A DNA stretch of 64,000 nt from Hymenochaete sp. R1. Taxonomy: Eukaryota; Basidiomycota; Agaricomycetes; Hymenochaetales; Hymenochaetaceae. Under the pieces are notes generated by a model. That model had not been told where the DNA came from, did not search any database, and saw only the letters and a list, made by a program, of their open reading frames with translations. Made by a program: the position numbers and the translations under genes. Positions 22,960 to 34,114 of the stretch are shown here, in pieces; within the stretch, counting starts at the first letter, position 1; every line of letters begins with the position of its first letter. The DNA is taken from NCBI GenBank assembly GCA_019400425.1, contig JAFREE010000107.1, forward strand, positions 1 to 64,000, read 5' to 3'.

Positions 22960-24448
22960 ATGCAAACCGCAGTCATCGACGGAAGCACGAACCTTCATTT
23001 CGGATACCTGGACTCGGGCGCACCACCTGAGAAAGACTATACGACACTGGTATGTGCGCACGGTTTCAGCTTCAATGCCGGTTAGTCTTTGACCCTACTT
23101 GAGTTTACAATGAAACTGACATGTTGCCGATACTGTTAAGAGAGCTTCTCGAAGCTCATTTCTCTTGCCCCACAGTACAACCTCCGCATCATTGCATTAG
23201 CGCGACGTGACTTCGCGGGTTCCTCTCCATTGTCTGCGTCTGAGCTTGAAGCGCTCGCGTCTGGGGATTCGGAGGAGGAGGAAGCTTACATGAGACAGAG
23301 AGGCGAGGAGCTAGCTCGGTTTCTTGTTTGGTCAATCAAGAACCTTGGGCTGCGACCTGCCATGGGCAAGGATGCGCGAAAGAGAAAGAGCGTGAAGAGC
23401 AGCAAAGGCGGAATAGCTCTGGCGGGCTGGTCTCAGGGAAACATGATTACAATGGCGTTTCTCTGTTTTTTCTCGACGTATCCATGGGAAGTACGAGAAG
23501 CTCTCAGACCTTACTTCAAGTTGCTAATTGCTTATGGTACGTGCCTTCAAATATATCTCAATATGTTTTTCTCTAACAGAGTGGCTCGCGATCTATGCTT
23601 TATCATAGATCCGCCGGCTCTATCATTCGGGTATGAGGACCCTGAAGGAATTTACTCACCTTGGAATGACCCGCATATCCCAGATGACAAGCGTATCGAC
23701 GCCTTTTATGGATGGGCGACGGCATACTACAGACACCCATATACTTCTCTTCACACTAAACCCAACCCCGCCTCAGGTTTCAGATCGTTCTTCGGCGCAC
23801 CGTCACGATACTCAGAGCTCAGATCTGAGTCATTACGCTCACCATCCAATCTAATCCAGCGTGAACCCCAGGATGGATCGGGGAAGTATCGTCCAAATAC
23901 CTATGAGATGCTCACGACAGCAGAACGAGCACGCATACACGAAACGGCTTCGGGTCCGCGATCGGATCTACCCATGCTCAACCTACCATCTGACATGATA
24001 CGGGCGACTGTCAAACGCGCATTGGCGCTTTCGAGCGGCAAACCCGAAATTGGATTGAAAAACGTTTCAGGTGACGTCGAGAAGGCAATGGTCGCAGCGT
24101 CCCTACCGCATGCAAATTTCTGCCTCATTCTTTGTCAGGCATCGACGTGGAGTAACTATTTATGCCAATGGGAGCTTGAGAAAGATGTGGAAAAGTGGAA
24201 GAAGGCGGGGTTAAGGCTCAGAGATATGGATATGATCGCAATCCCGGGAGCGAACCATATGGTAAGTACCTTCCGCTCTTGTAATGAATGTCAACGGGTA
24301 CGTTTTGGTGAATGTCGGTTTGTAGGTGCATTGGGATGAGCCAGAGTTATTCTTGGATAGCATTGCACATAAAATTGGCGCAAGGACAGGAAATGACACC
24401 TTTTCAATAAGATGGATTCGGAAGCGGGTAATGTCATGTTGGCCGTGA
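22960..24448 (+). CDS. Alpha/beta hydrolase, tandem copy 2
   Basis: Four exons join to 430 aa: 22960-23080, 23141-23536, 23609-24261 and 24326-24448. Exon order, phases and lengths closely follow the gene at 21039. Motifs are VCAHGFSFNAG, IIALARRDFAGSSPL, the nucleophile elbow GWSQGN with Ser138, and GANHMVHWDEP with the probable catalytic His. The C-terminus is about 20 residues longer and basic (RWIRKRVMSCWP). There is no signal peptide. Function is unassigned beyond hydrolase. The pair probably arose by tandem duplication and has diverged well, so they may have different substrates. Confidence 0.85.
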
Positions 24449-24864
24449 AAACTATTCGGAAGGCCGGTTATAATACAAGCTCGGAGATATAGACATAAGT
24501 TGCATAGTATTTTTTGTGCTTGAATTTTTCTTGGCTGCCTTTCAAGCAGCATCAAGCTGTCGAGCCTAAATGGAACCGTAGAAGTATCTTAAACATTCCA
24601 TTATTTGTAAGGCCCTCATGGATCAATTTCTTTAGCTTCATTTGCTGTGAACTCTTTTTTTCAATCCATTGCGTTTGAAGACCTTGAATGCAACAATGAT
24701 AAGAATCTCCATCATGATCAGCCTTATGCTTGCTTTTGTATAGTACCGTGACGGCTCGTGACAAGAACGCACGTGATCGCGTTTTTTTCTGTCACGCCTT
24801 ACTTGCTCTCGCTCTTGCTCGGACCTCCTCAATCTGTCTTGTCCAGACAACTCATACCTCGCAC
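24449..24864. other. Intergenic spacer
   Basis: AT-rich 3' flank followed by a CT-rich leader before the ATG at 24865. No other feature was seen. Confidence 0.5.
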
Positions 24865-25695
24865 ATGGCTCCCAAAAAAGCGGGAACATCTTCAGCTAGA
24901 AATGCGAGAGGTGCTGCCTCGCGAAAGCACGATAGCGTGGCTTTCGGGGACCTCGATCCGATTACGCAGAACTCGCAGTCGAGTAGCGACGACGGGTGCG
25001 CGTTTCACCATCTTTATGTCGTACTTGCGCTTACGTGGATACCTTGCAGAATGATGGCTACCATTGCACAGCAAATGCAAGGTTAGAGTGTTTCTTTCTG
25101 TACTAGGCGCGCATTCGATGGATTTTGTCAGCTGCAATGGACCGGAAGAAGAAGGAAAGAGAGGGCAAGTTTGCGCAAAATGCTCAAGTTGCCTTTTCTC
25201 GGATGGTAAACACCTTCTTTTTATGCCACCTACTTCTCTCACTTCTTGTTAGCTATCAGAAAAATCAAGTGCTTTCTTGGACGCCACAAATGAAATGTAC
25301 GCAGAAAGGTTTATGGCAAGTACTTAGCTGATGTTTACTTCAGAAACGCTTCATTTTCTGGCTTTCATGACCTCTATGAAGAAAATGAGAATCGCATAAG
25401 GCAGCTTTGGGAATCTATATTACAAGAGCAGCTCGAATTGCAAGTGAGTGGTACTTTCCCACGACTTTCTTATCATATCCTGATTTTGATGTATTGTGAA
25501 GATGCTCCTGGAGGACAGACGCAAATCATTGAATGAAAATGAAGCGATACGAGAGAAAGAGCACATTCAGTCTTTAGCTCGTGGCCGAAAAGCTTGCGAA
25601 GGTATGTAGGAGATATTATCGACATTAGTATGCACTAATCAACTTGATCAGAGTTCCAGCGGCTCATCGAAACCGTCAAACCCGACTTCTCATGA
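24865..25695 (+). CDS. Small coiled-coil protein, seven exons
   Basis: Seven short exons join in frame to 174 aa: 24865-24995, 25050-25081, 25132-25205, 25253-25296, 25344-25443, 25502-25601 and 25652-25695. Every intron is GT-AG and 48-60 nt long. The N-terminus is basic and disordered (MAPKKAGTSSARNARG). The rest is charged and helical with heptad-like spacing (NEINASFSGFHDLYEENENR, LQEQLELQMLLEDRRKSLNE), so a coiled coil is likely. No family is recognised. Its size and shape recall small subunits of kinetochore or cytoskeletal complexes, but that is a guess from form only. Consistent phasing of all six introns supports a real gene. Confidence 0.75.
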
Positions 25696-26285
25696 TTACA
25701 CTGTTAAGCCCTGCTATTGGAATCTTTATCAGCCACACCAATTTTGGAATGAGATCGATACTGCTCACTCACATTAACAATGATCGTATCGCACTGCAGC
25801 TTTAACCATGCTTTCGCTTCGTATTTACATATCAGAGACTTCCTCCAAACGTCGGTCCGATCTCGATGAAAACCTCACCATTCTTTCAGAAGATCATGGT
25901 CAAAGCGGCGCATTCCAAGATCTTCGGTTACCCGCATTTTGTGTAAGTTACGTTTTTATTTTATTTCCGTCGCTGCTTATCGAAATATGACCTTCATGAA
26001 GCGTTCGAAATGGTTTACCCATCTACTTCCTTTTCTCTTCTTCCGTGTATTGCGCCATTGGCGTACCAGGTGACTGTATCACATTCAAGAACACGCTGTA
26101 TTTTTGCTGCAATTCAATGCCTTGATCACTATGTATGTGTATACATGGTTATGTGGCAGGTGTATGCTCGGATCCATCAAGTGCATCCTCACCCGTCTTT
26201 CCGAAGAAACCCCACCGCCAAGAATGCTCTTTTTGCTTAAAATCGATGAAGTCAATGACTTGGGCTTTTGGAAAAATCAGCCAAA
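25696..26285. other. Intergenic region
   Basis: No gene is supported. A 60-codon ORF at 25808 ends in a GTAAGT that could be a splice donor, but no matching downstream exon was found. Confidence 0.4.
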
Positions 26286-27883
26286 ATGCGTACTCTTCAT
26301 GTTCTTCCTTTTGCGATCTTTTTTGCAGGCGCTTTCGCATCAGTAAACCGTCGCCAGACGGCCTGCCCAGCGCTGCCGAGCCCCCTTCCAGCGCCTACTG
26401 ACCTTCCCAGTGTCGACGTCCTGCCAGACCCGTTCACATTCTTTAACAATGACACTGTCTCGACTCCAGATGATTGGGAGTGTAGAAGGCAAGAGCTCCT
26501 CACTTTAGTCCAGGAATATATGTATGGATATTATCCCGACCACTCCAAAGAGAACGTTACCGCGACTCGCGACGGCAACGACATTCACATCACTGTTTCG
26601 AATGACGTGGGATCGGGATCATTCACGGCGACTTTGGAACTTCCAACTAACGTGCAAGCTACCGCCGAGAACCCTGCGCCAGTTGTAATCAGTGCAGGAG
26701 GCGTGAACGACACTGCCTTCTTGGCATATGGCGTCGCGCTCGCAACATGGAACTTGCCTGACGTTGCGGCTGATTCAACCACTCGGGGCGGATTCTTCTG
26801 GGATTTGTATCCAGGCGCTGATATCGGTACGTTTTTCGCTATCAGTGATCAGCATCGTGCGATGCCCAACAGATCGTATTTCAGGTGTATTAACGGCGTG
26901 GGGCTGGGGTTACCACCGTGTACTTGATGCAATCATTCAAGTAGCTCCCGAGCTTGATGTGAGCCGCGTGGGTACGATCGGCTGTAGTCGCTATGGGAAG
27001 GCAGCACTTGCTGCCGGTATCTTTGACGAACGAGTACGGGTCTTTCAAACATAACTTTTGCCCTGTAGCTATATTAACGTTTCACCGTCTTAGATCACGC
27101 TCACTCTTCCCATGTCCAGTGGGACAGAGGGGATAGCCCCATGGCGTTTCCACTTCGAAGAACGTGGGTTTGATTTCATGTGCACGTCTTTTGGTCTACT
27201 TAACTCCCTTCCATCAGTGGGTGAAAATGAGAAAATCACGAATATTACCGGTGTATACCCGTATTGGACGAATACTAATCTTCTCAAGTTTGTGAACAAC
27301 GCAAATCAACTTCCGTTCGATTCTCATATCAACGCGGCTTTGGTCGCTCCAGTAAGTTGGATAAGCTTCACTACGTGATGATCTTCGCTCAAGCTACTTT
27401 CAATTTACAGCGCGCTATCATCTGGGACGAAGGTGCGCACTCTTTTGCTACCCCATTTCTCCGAACTGAGCTTATCTTCCGAACTAGGCCAGACAGATTA
27501 CTGGGTGAGAACTTACCATTATGAGATGATCATTGCTAAATTTATCTCTTGAAGACTAACCCCGAAGGCGAAGCCAGCGTGACCTTCCCAGCAACAAAGG
27601 CCGTCTTCAAGTTCCTCAACGAAAGTGAAAAGGTTGGAGTTGCGATCAGGGACAGCTGGCATTGTGATATTGGTGGATAGTGAGTTGTTCACTTGACAAA
27701 CTAACGCACCTAATCGATCTAACCGGACCGTAATCATCGGATAGTACAAATATTCAAGCGTTCATGCTTAGAGAGTTTTTCGGTACATCAACGAGTCGGA
27801 ACTATTCAGACATTTCACCTTACTCCACGTTCCCTTCCGCATTCCCTTGGATCGGTACTAATGCTGTGCTGGCGGACAACTGA
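26286..27883 (+). CDS. Glucuronoyl esterase-like protein (CE15)
   Basis: The family cleaves the ester bond between 4-O-methyl-glucuronic acid of xylan and lignin alcohols, outside the cell. Seven exons join to 416 aa: 26286-26826, 26885-27033, 27094-27351, 27411-27432, 27488-27504, 27555-27679 and 27745-27883. An N-terminal signal peptide (MRTLHVLPFAIFFAGAFA) is present. There is no CBM1 module. The family nucleophile motif is GCSRYGK with Ser215. GVLTAWGWGYHR and ALVAPRAIIWDEG match other family blocks, and SWHCD is the likely His site. In well-studied members a Glu precedes SG at the strand after the nucleophile (PQESG); here it reads PMSSG, so the acid may come from elsewhere or activity may be altered. 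The start at 26286 is the only ATG giving a signal peptide. Confidence 0.87.
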
Positions 27884-28935
27884 ATGCGCCTCTAAATCGT
27901 GCCGCTCTTGGATGTAGCTATAACTGACGTTCAGCTACTTTAGCATAACAATGAATACAATTATTTGATATACGAACGTTCACCACGAAGCCTTCGTTTT
28001 GAAACAAGTCGAAGCTCACCACAGAGGATAAAGCGTATCAATACTGTTATTTTTGACTGGGTATGACTAGGTATTAAACAAAACTGCATTCAGCTTCGCG
28101 TTGCATGACTCAACCCTCGCAATATTATGTCATTCTTCTATCCTGACGGCTTCCTAGTATCGTTTTGATTGACATTATGCACGGCAGTAATGTTCGCAGA
28201 GAGTCGCACGTATGCATTTATCTATCTTATCGATTTAAGCTGGAAATCGAGAATACTTAGGAGGCAGTACCCGTGATGAAGGCCGCGGAAGGAGATGATA
28301 TTTTTTATCTACTGATTGGCGGTGCGATATGATTCGAGTAGTTTCCGATTTGTGTGGACCCGGACCACCGTCATCACTGTTCTTAGTCGACTTCTGAGTC
28401 AAAGAGAAGACGAAATCGTTATCTGTATGAGAGCTGTGCTACAGCGTGTTGCAACGATGTTGACACCAAGAAGCATAAAATATCGAGAGTGCGAGGTGGA
28501 GTTAACCTCCGTATAGCGAGCTTCACACGCGCCGATCGCGGTGCAATCAGCATATTAATGAATCCGAGTCTGAGTTATCATGACAAGCAAGGAATCGAAG
28601 ACTTAATTCGGCGTAGTCTTGTGTATGAATGGCAGTGCAAAGTTTGGATAAACTTATAAGAATCAGCCACGTCAAGGAAACACGAAGATACCTTACTTGT
28701 TCATCTCACTTCATCAATGCGATGAATTCGAAGACAACGTATGTAATTGATTTTGTAACTGTCAATCGAATGGAAAACTAGATAAAACAACGACGAACGA
28801 AATACATTTCGATATCTTCAGAGAATAGACGGAAATAACATTTTATTCATTCTTTCCCCATCCTAGTACGAAGTTACTAAGTAAGGTGAACAGGGCGTGG
28901 CGCGAGAAGACAGAAACTTACCTGCCTTTCCGCTG
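27884..28935. other. Intergenic region between convergent genes
   Basis: About 1 kb of AT-rich DNA with no supportable gene, RNA or repeat. It contains the 3' flanks of the CE15 gene (plus) and the zinc-finger gene (minus). Confidence 0.5.
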
Positions 28936-29809
28936 TCAGCGGCGGCTCCATTTGGAGGCTTCGCTCGGCTCTGGTGTCCAGATGTTCCCTCTTGATACCG
29001 GGGACATGCAATGCGGCTCGCCTTTGGGCTGTGGCACGTCTTCGATTGCTCGAGAATCCTGCTCGGCTGGGCCAGTGCGCTTTAAACTTTTCAGTATGCT
29101 ATTCAAGTATTCCATGCGTGTAGCGTAGTTCGGACACAAAAAGTTGTATCCATTATCCAGGGCGTCTATATATGAATTATAGTCACGATACAGCAGTGAA
29201 GAAAATTCGGACTAGAAACGACGCACATGGAAAGCACTTGTTGCACACCTTACGGTTTCTCCAGTTCGGCCAGTGGCAACGGCGGCACTCCCAGTCGCCC
29301 TCTTGTGGCTTGTACTTGCCACTATTTCCGGTGTTTCTCACCGGAGGTAGCATCTTCAAGACCAACTGGAGCGAAGAGTTCAGAAAGAATTACTTATTGA
29401 AGTACGGATATTGACGAACCAGCCCCGGGCAAGGATGAACTTGCTCAGAGGAAGGGAGCGGCTCATTCTCCGGCCAAGGGAGAGTGACACCCGCCACCGT
29501 CGCAGTACCCCATGTCAGGGCGAGGCAGCGTCCGGAAGGTGTTGGCGCAAATGTGTCGGAATTATTGATGAGCGGTACAAGCTCGCTCACAAAAAATCGA
29601 GCACTCGGACTTCGAATTAGTTCATTGGCGCAGTTGCCGACGCCGTTGCAGGATCTCTTGTAGATTGCTCTATCGTTATTCTCGCAGTGGTTGGTACGAG
29701 TAAGAGCAATTTCCTGAGAAGGAGAGAGAGGCCTATGGCAAGAAGAGCCTGAAGTAGGAGGCGCTAAATGCATTTGACGAAAAGTGAAGGGGCGCTGCGG
29801 GTGATACAT
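28936..29809 (-). CDS. RanBP2-type zinc-finger protein
   Basis: Three exons join to 252 aa: 29809-29420, 29365-29227 and 29165-28936. The middle exon encodes a single RanBP2-type finger at residues 153-174: GDWECRRCHWPNWRNRKVCN, then KC. It has the W-x-C-x2-C-x3-N-x-R-x4-C-x2-C spacing typical of fingers that bind single-stranded RNA or ubiquitin. The third exon continues FPYALDNGYNFLCPNYATR. The first 130 residues are Pro/Ser-rich with no domain, and the C-terminal 60 are disordered. The first junction (donor GTTCGT) is the least certain. A TATTTAAA-like box lies about 55 bases upstream of the ATG. A post-transcriptional role is possible but not shown. Confidence 0.72.
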
Positions 29810-31813
29810 TGCTGTGAAGAGAACAGGGGGTGCCCTCTGAAACTTTGAGCCTGCGCAATTGAAGTTTTAAATACGTGAAAGAGAGTCATATATTAAATAA
29901 TATTCGAGCGGAAAGAAACAATTTTATTTTATTTTTGTGGTACTCACAGGAATTAAATCCATGTCGATACTTCCTAGGTTTCGAGTCCAATGGATCAAAG
30001 AGAAGACTGCAGCCCCGCAGCCGATGATTTCATTTCCAGGTATACGGTCGAGCTATCTCTTTGACTTGAGTCGTGGGTGCTCGTGGAACACGATGGCTTT
30101 GGGACAAGCAAGGCTGGCTTTTTGGATCATACATTGAAGACGAGACGAAGTAGAAACACTCAGAGTGAGGATAACACCCAAAATAATTTCCCCCGGCTGT
30201 GATGTCAAGTCCAGCATGTGGGATCTAGGGATTGCATGAAGGTCATCATAATCCGAGAAAGAAAAGGAAAGAGATATTGGGAACTCATATCTCTTTCATA
30301 CTGATAAACGGATCACTTTCCTTTCCGCCCGTTCAGGGCATCCTTGCGGCGTCTCCTGGTTTCTTATTCTGTGCAGGGTCATGACGCATTGGCGCCGACG
30401 CCTTCGAGTCACAGTTCTCGACCTATCCGACGGTACGAGAAGAAATCCGGCCTTCAGTAACAACATTCCTAGAACATTGGAAGCCAATGCTATGACGGCG
30501 AAGGACGTCAGTGACGTGATCTTCACCAGTACTCGGATTGGAGCTCGTTCGGATGCATGAAAATTTTCAAGTAAGAGCGGACATCCGAAGCAACCACATC
30601 AAAGAAGCTTTGACTTCGAGGCGCTCAAAAGCATGGAATGCCGCGGGAATTAATGGCTCGTATAGTATCCTATACCTAGTCCTAGCCCATTGAGGCATGA
30701 ACAGGTCAAGGATAGCTACACAGCATACAAAAGAGAAGACGCCATACGCAGCATCATTACTACGCTCAGCTCAAGGACAAAAAGCGTCTCTGTGAGGCGC
30801 AGTCGAGACTTAGGAGCCATCGAGGATAACGACGGCGTTTACTCACAATTATTGAAGAGAAACTCCCAATTCGAATCAGACTCGTATGGTGCTAGCTCGG
30901 TATCTCGATTCAGGCTCCCTGCGCGTTCGTGCTAGAAGTACGAACTCGTTATTTGATGCCGTTCAAGTTGTTGTTTGTTTCAGCCCAACTTTGTCAAAGC
31001 GCAGAGGCGTGGATAGCCGGTTGTGGCACCATGCCTTCCACTCGCCCCTCACAGATACCAGCATATGTGCCGGAGCAGCGTCGCGAGTTCGCCAGATAGT
31101 TTGAAGTATTCAAGGTGCAAAACATTGTAAATGTAAGTGGAAGGAGAGCATTCCTTTAATTTTGCGAAAGAAAAGGAAAAGAAATAGGTGGTTCGACGCG
31201 CCTGCAGTCGGACCCATGAAGTCAAACAAGCTGAATCCGTTTATACTTTCCCACGATCATAAGCTTGGACAACCGTCCTTGCCGAAGCTTCTGCAGGGAT
31301 CGTGCATTGCCACTTACTCTTTTCGTCGCCGTCGTGGCACTTCACCAGAGGAAACATGTTTGATCCAACAGAAGTTGGATTGCGGCATGCGATGCAGAAA
31401 AAAACTACTCTAATATTCCATCGAAAAAAAAGTTGATTGCCTTCAATCACTTTGCCCATTCTCATACAGCGTCGGATGATCTACCCCAACCCGTTCTCAT
31501 CCTAAACCAAACCCGACGACCTCAGCTCGACTACAGCGAGTACTGTGATGGATGGCACTTTGCACTTGGGTCGCTTTTCGCCTCAGTGTCTGGCACCCGC
31601 GCAATTTCTAATGCAACTCAAACATGCATCCTCAGTGGTGCACAATCATAATCCGTTCTACCATCGGTGTTCCGCACTTTGTTCATGACAATGTTGACAG
31701 CTGGGTCGTTTCGAAGCACAGAAACTGGACACAAGCAGAGAAATGACCGCCAATGTTGCGTATACACCGTTATAATCGTTCGTACACTCGGATAACCCTA
31801 GCGTTGTAACCGC

Positions 31814-31828
31814 GGGGGGGGGGGGGGG
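31814..31828. repeat. Poly-G tract (15 G)
   Basis: An uninterrupted run of 15 G residues in otherwise mixed DNA, about 150 bases upstream of lipase 1. A run of 15 C lies beyond lipase 2 at 35861-35875, so the two tracts are inverted relative to each other around the tandem pair. Tract length may be subject to sequencing error. Confidence 0.85.
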
Positions 31829-31888
31829 TCTTTCGTGCCTTCGTCGGACATTTTGCCGCTCTATGCAGTCATTGCCCACGTCCCTCCT

Positions 31889-31894
31889 TATAAG
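31889..31894 (+). promoter_or_regulatory. TATA box of lipase 1
   Basis: TATAAG lies 93 bases before the ATG at 31982. Lipase 2 has the same hexamer at a similar distance (34036, 79 bases before its ATG), which supports a shared promoter design. Confidence 0.5.
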
Positions 31895-31981
31895 AAGGGG
31901 CGCTATCAACAATGTCTCAGACATTCGTTTCCCACTCTTGGGACGACTTCCATCAGAGATTCCCCGTCGAACGTTCTCAAA

Positions 31982-33284
31982 ATGGTCCTCAAATTCTTTT
32001 TGTCATTGGCAGCGACTGTATTCGTGTCGCTCACTGCGGCGAATTATGCCTCCTCGAGTGTGATTACAAAACGGGCCATATCTCAATCAGTTCTGGATGA
32101 TTTGGAGAGGTACATCCAGTTTGCTGCGGGTGACACCCAACTCCCCTGCGTCACACCATTCGGAAGTGCGCTCGTCCAAATGGCGAGTGTTTTGCTTTTC
32201 CCCTGTCTTCCGCCCTGAGGATACTGATCCGATATATGTCATTAGATTGACGAGAAATGGACGGATACGCAGGCCTATATCGCGAGGGATGACGATAAGA
32301 AAGAGATAGTCGTCTCTTTCTCGGGCAGTAGCTCCCTGCAAGACTACTTAACAGGTAAGTACTGCCCCCGTCCATGACTTTTTTTATGTATACAGTGCTG
32401 ACGTCTTTCAGACGCATCAATTCTCTTGATCAATTACCAGTCCCAAGGAGTGACAGCCTCTGCCGGTGTCAAAGTGCACGCTGGCTTCATCACAGCTTTC
32501 AACAGCGTAGCTTCCACTATCATTTCGACGGTGGCATCTCAAGTAGAAGCATATCCAAGCTATTCGCTCATTTCAACTGGACACTCACTTGGAGGTGCCT
32601 TGGCTTCTCTCGGTGGAGTATCGCTCGCGGCAAATTTTCCCGATGTTCCACTGCGGATGTTCACGTACGGGCAGCCGCGAACCGGTAATGCCGCCTACGC
32701 TGCGCTCGCAGAGGACCTGGTTGGGATAGACAAGATATTCAGAGGTTCGAAATGAATAATATATTTCAGTTCACTACAATACTAAAGCAGCAATTTAGGC
32801 ACCGAAACCTACGGTAAATGGATTACTGCTTTTCTTGTGGCTTTTCACTGAATACTTGAGACTGATGCATCATTAGATGGAGTGCCGACGATTATACCGC
32901 AAGGATTGGGCTATCGACACCAGTGCGTAATACCGCTTTCTGGTTTTGCGCCTTTCTGATATGATTTTGATGTACAAAGCGCAACTGAGTTCTGGGCCTT
33001 TCAAGATCCGAGTGCGTCCCCAGATGTTTTTTAATTGCATCAATTCAATGAGAGATGAGACTCAGGCTGACATGCGTTGCAGACACCGATCCCAATAACA
33101 TTGTCAAGTGTAATGGAGGTGAAGACCCAACTTGCAGCGACTCCATTCCATCTACGGGGATCAACGACGCACATTTGAGATATTTTGGACAAGGTGGGTC
33201 AACGAATCGTATAACAGATACTTCGTCGTTGACAGTGAGTCACCAGTCATCGGATCCAACAACTCGACTTGCGATTCGGACTAG
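31982..33284 (+). CDS. Secreted class 3 lipase, tandem copy 1
   Basis: Eight exons join to 294 aa: 31982-32182, 32246-32354, 32412-32744, 32799-32813, 32877-32922, 32980-33011, 33083-33193 and 33247-33284. The first intron begins GCGAGT, a GC-AG intron, where the paralogue has GTAAGT. A signal peptide is followed by a KR site before AISQSVLDDLERYIQF, suggesting Kex2 processing. The nucleophile elbow is TGHSLGGALASLGG with Ser162. GINDAHLRYFG holds the likely catalytic His, and the Asp is expected near TETYDGVPT. The oxyanion-hole block reads FSGSSS where most family members have FRGS. Fungal class 3 lipases act on triglycerides or feruloyl esters, and the substrate here is open. A 15-nt micro-exon encodes GTETY. 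Confidence 0.88.
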
Positions 33285-34114
33285 GCCAAGCCCTTGAAGG
33301 CACGGCATCCGCATCGAGTTCTGTCTTTCGAAGCATAACATGGCATCTCCATATCACCTAGTCCTGATCATGCTGCTTCACATCAGTATACTAGATTATA
33401 CCAATGAATCCCATGCTCCTTTCCTTTGTGGAATGGACGATCGAAGTGCAATATCCAATCCAGCTAACGCTTCCCACGATTTAAGTTTATCTAACATTGC
33501 TGCGCTTCGTTCCTAAAAATTCCTTTTCCCATCGAGCTCGCAGCACTTGCCAATACCTTTCCAGAGACAAATACTTTAGGCACTGCAGTGAGGCGGGATA
33601 GGGACATTGCGCAGTACTGAAAGTAGCGTATTTTTTTCAACACTGACGGCTTTTAAATCCTGGCCCCGTTCAATCCGATCAATCGTTTTGATCGTGGTGG
33701 TGTATCCCGATGGGAAGGGTTCAAGGTATGTTCCTCGACTTATTTGTTCTGAATCACATGGAGGATCTGTTTGGTGATTGGTTCCATGTTGCAAAGAGTA
33801 ATATGTCCGGTCGCGGCGTCGATTGGAAGCTCCGCACCTTCTACAGTGGGTGCTGTATGATCTGCTGACTTCACGTCCTCGGAGGCTGTCTTAAAACTCA
33901 ATACCGGCTTTAACATTTGACCTCGCTAACCGACACACCACAAATGATTTCTCTCTCCTTCGCAACCGAAAAGAGCTTTGTATCGACGAGACGCTCAGGC
34001 CAGGTAATTTCACGTTCATCGTGCACGTTCTGACATATAAGGAGTCCGGTGGGGAGGATTCCTGCCTTCCGATCTTCGAGAGCCTTCAAGAGACTACCGT
34101 AACGGTCTCCGAAA
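33285..34114. other. Intergenic spacer between tandem lipases
   Basis: About 830 bases without a gene. The right end carries the lipase 2 promoter with TATAAG at 34036. Confidence 0.5.
34036..34041 (+). promoter_or_regulatory. TATA box of lipase 2
   Basis: TATAAG lies 79 bases before the ATG at 34115, matching the arrangement at lipase 1. Confidence 0.5.

Larger units (their letters stand above)
29810..31981. other. Long intergenic region
   Basis: About 2.2 kb with no supportable gene. Several ORFs (for example minus 30296-30526, plus 30690-30935) have no ATG context, domain or splice partners. A 15-base G tract lies at 31814-31828 and a TATAAG at 31889, 93 bases before the lipase 1 ATG. 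Old coding remnants cannot be excluded. Confidence 0.4.
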
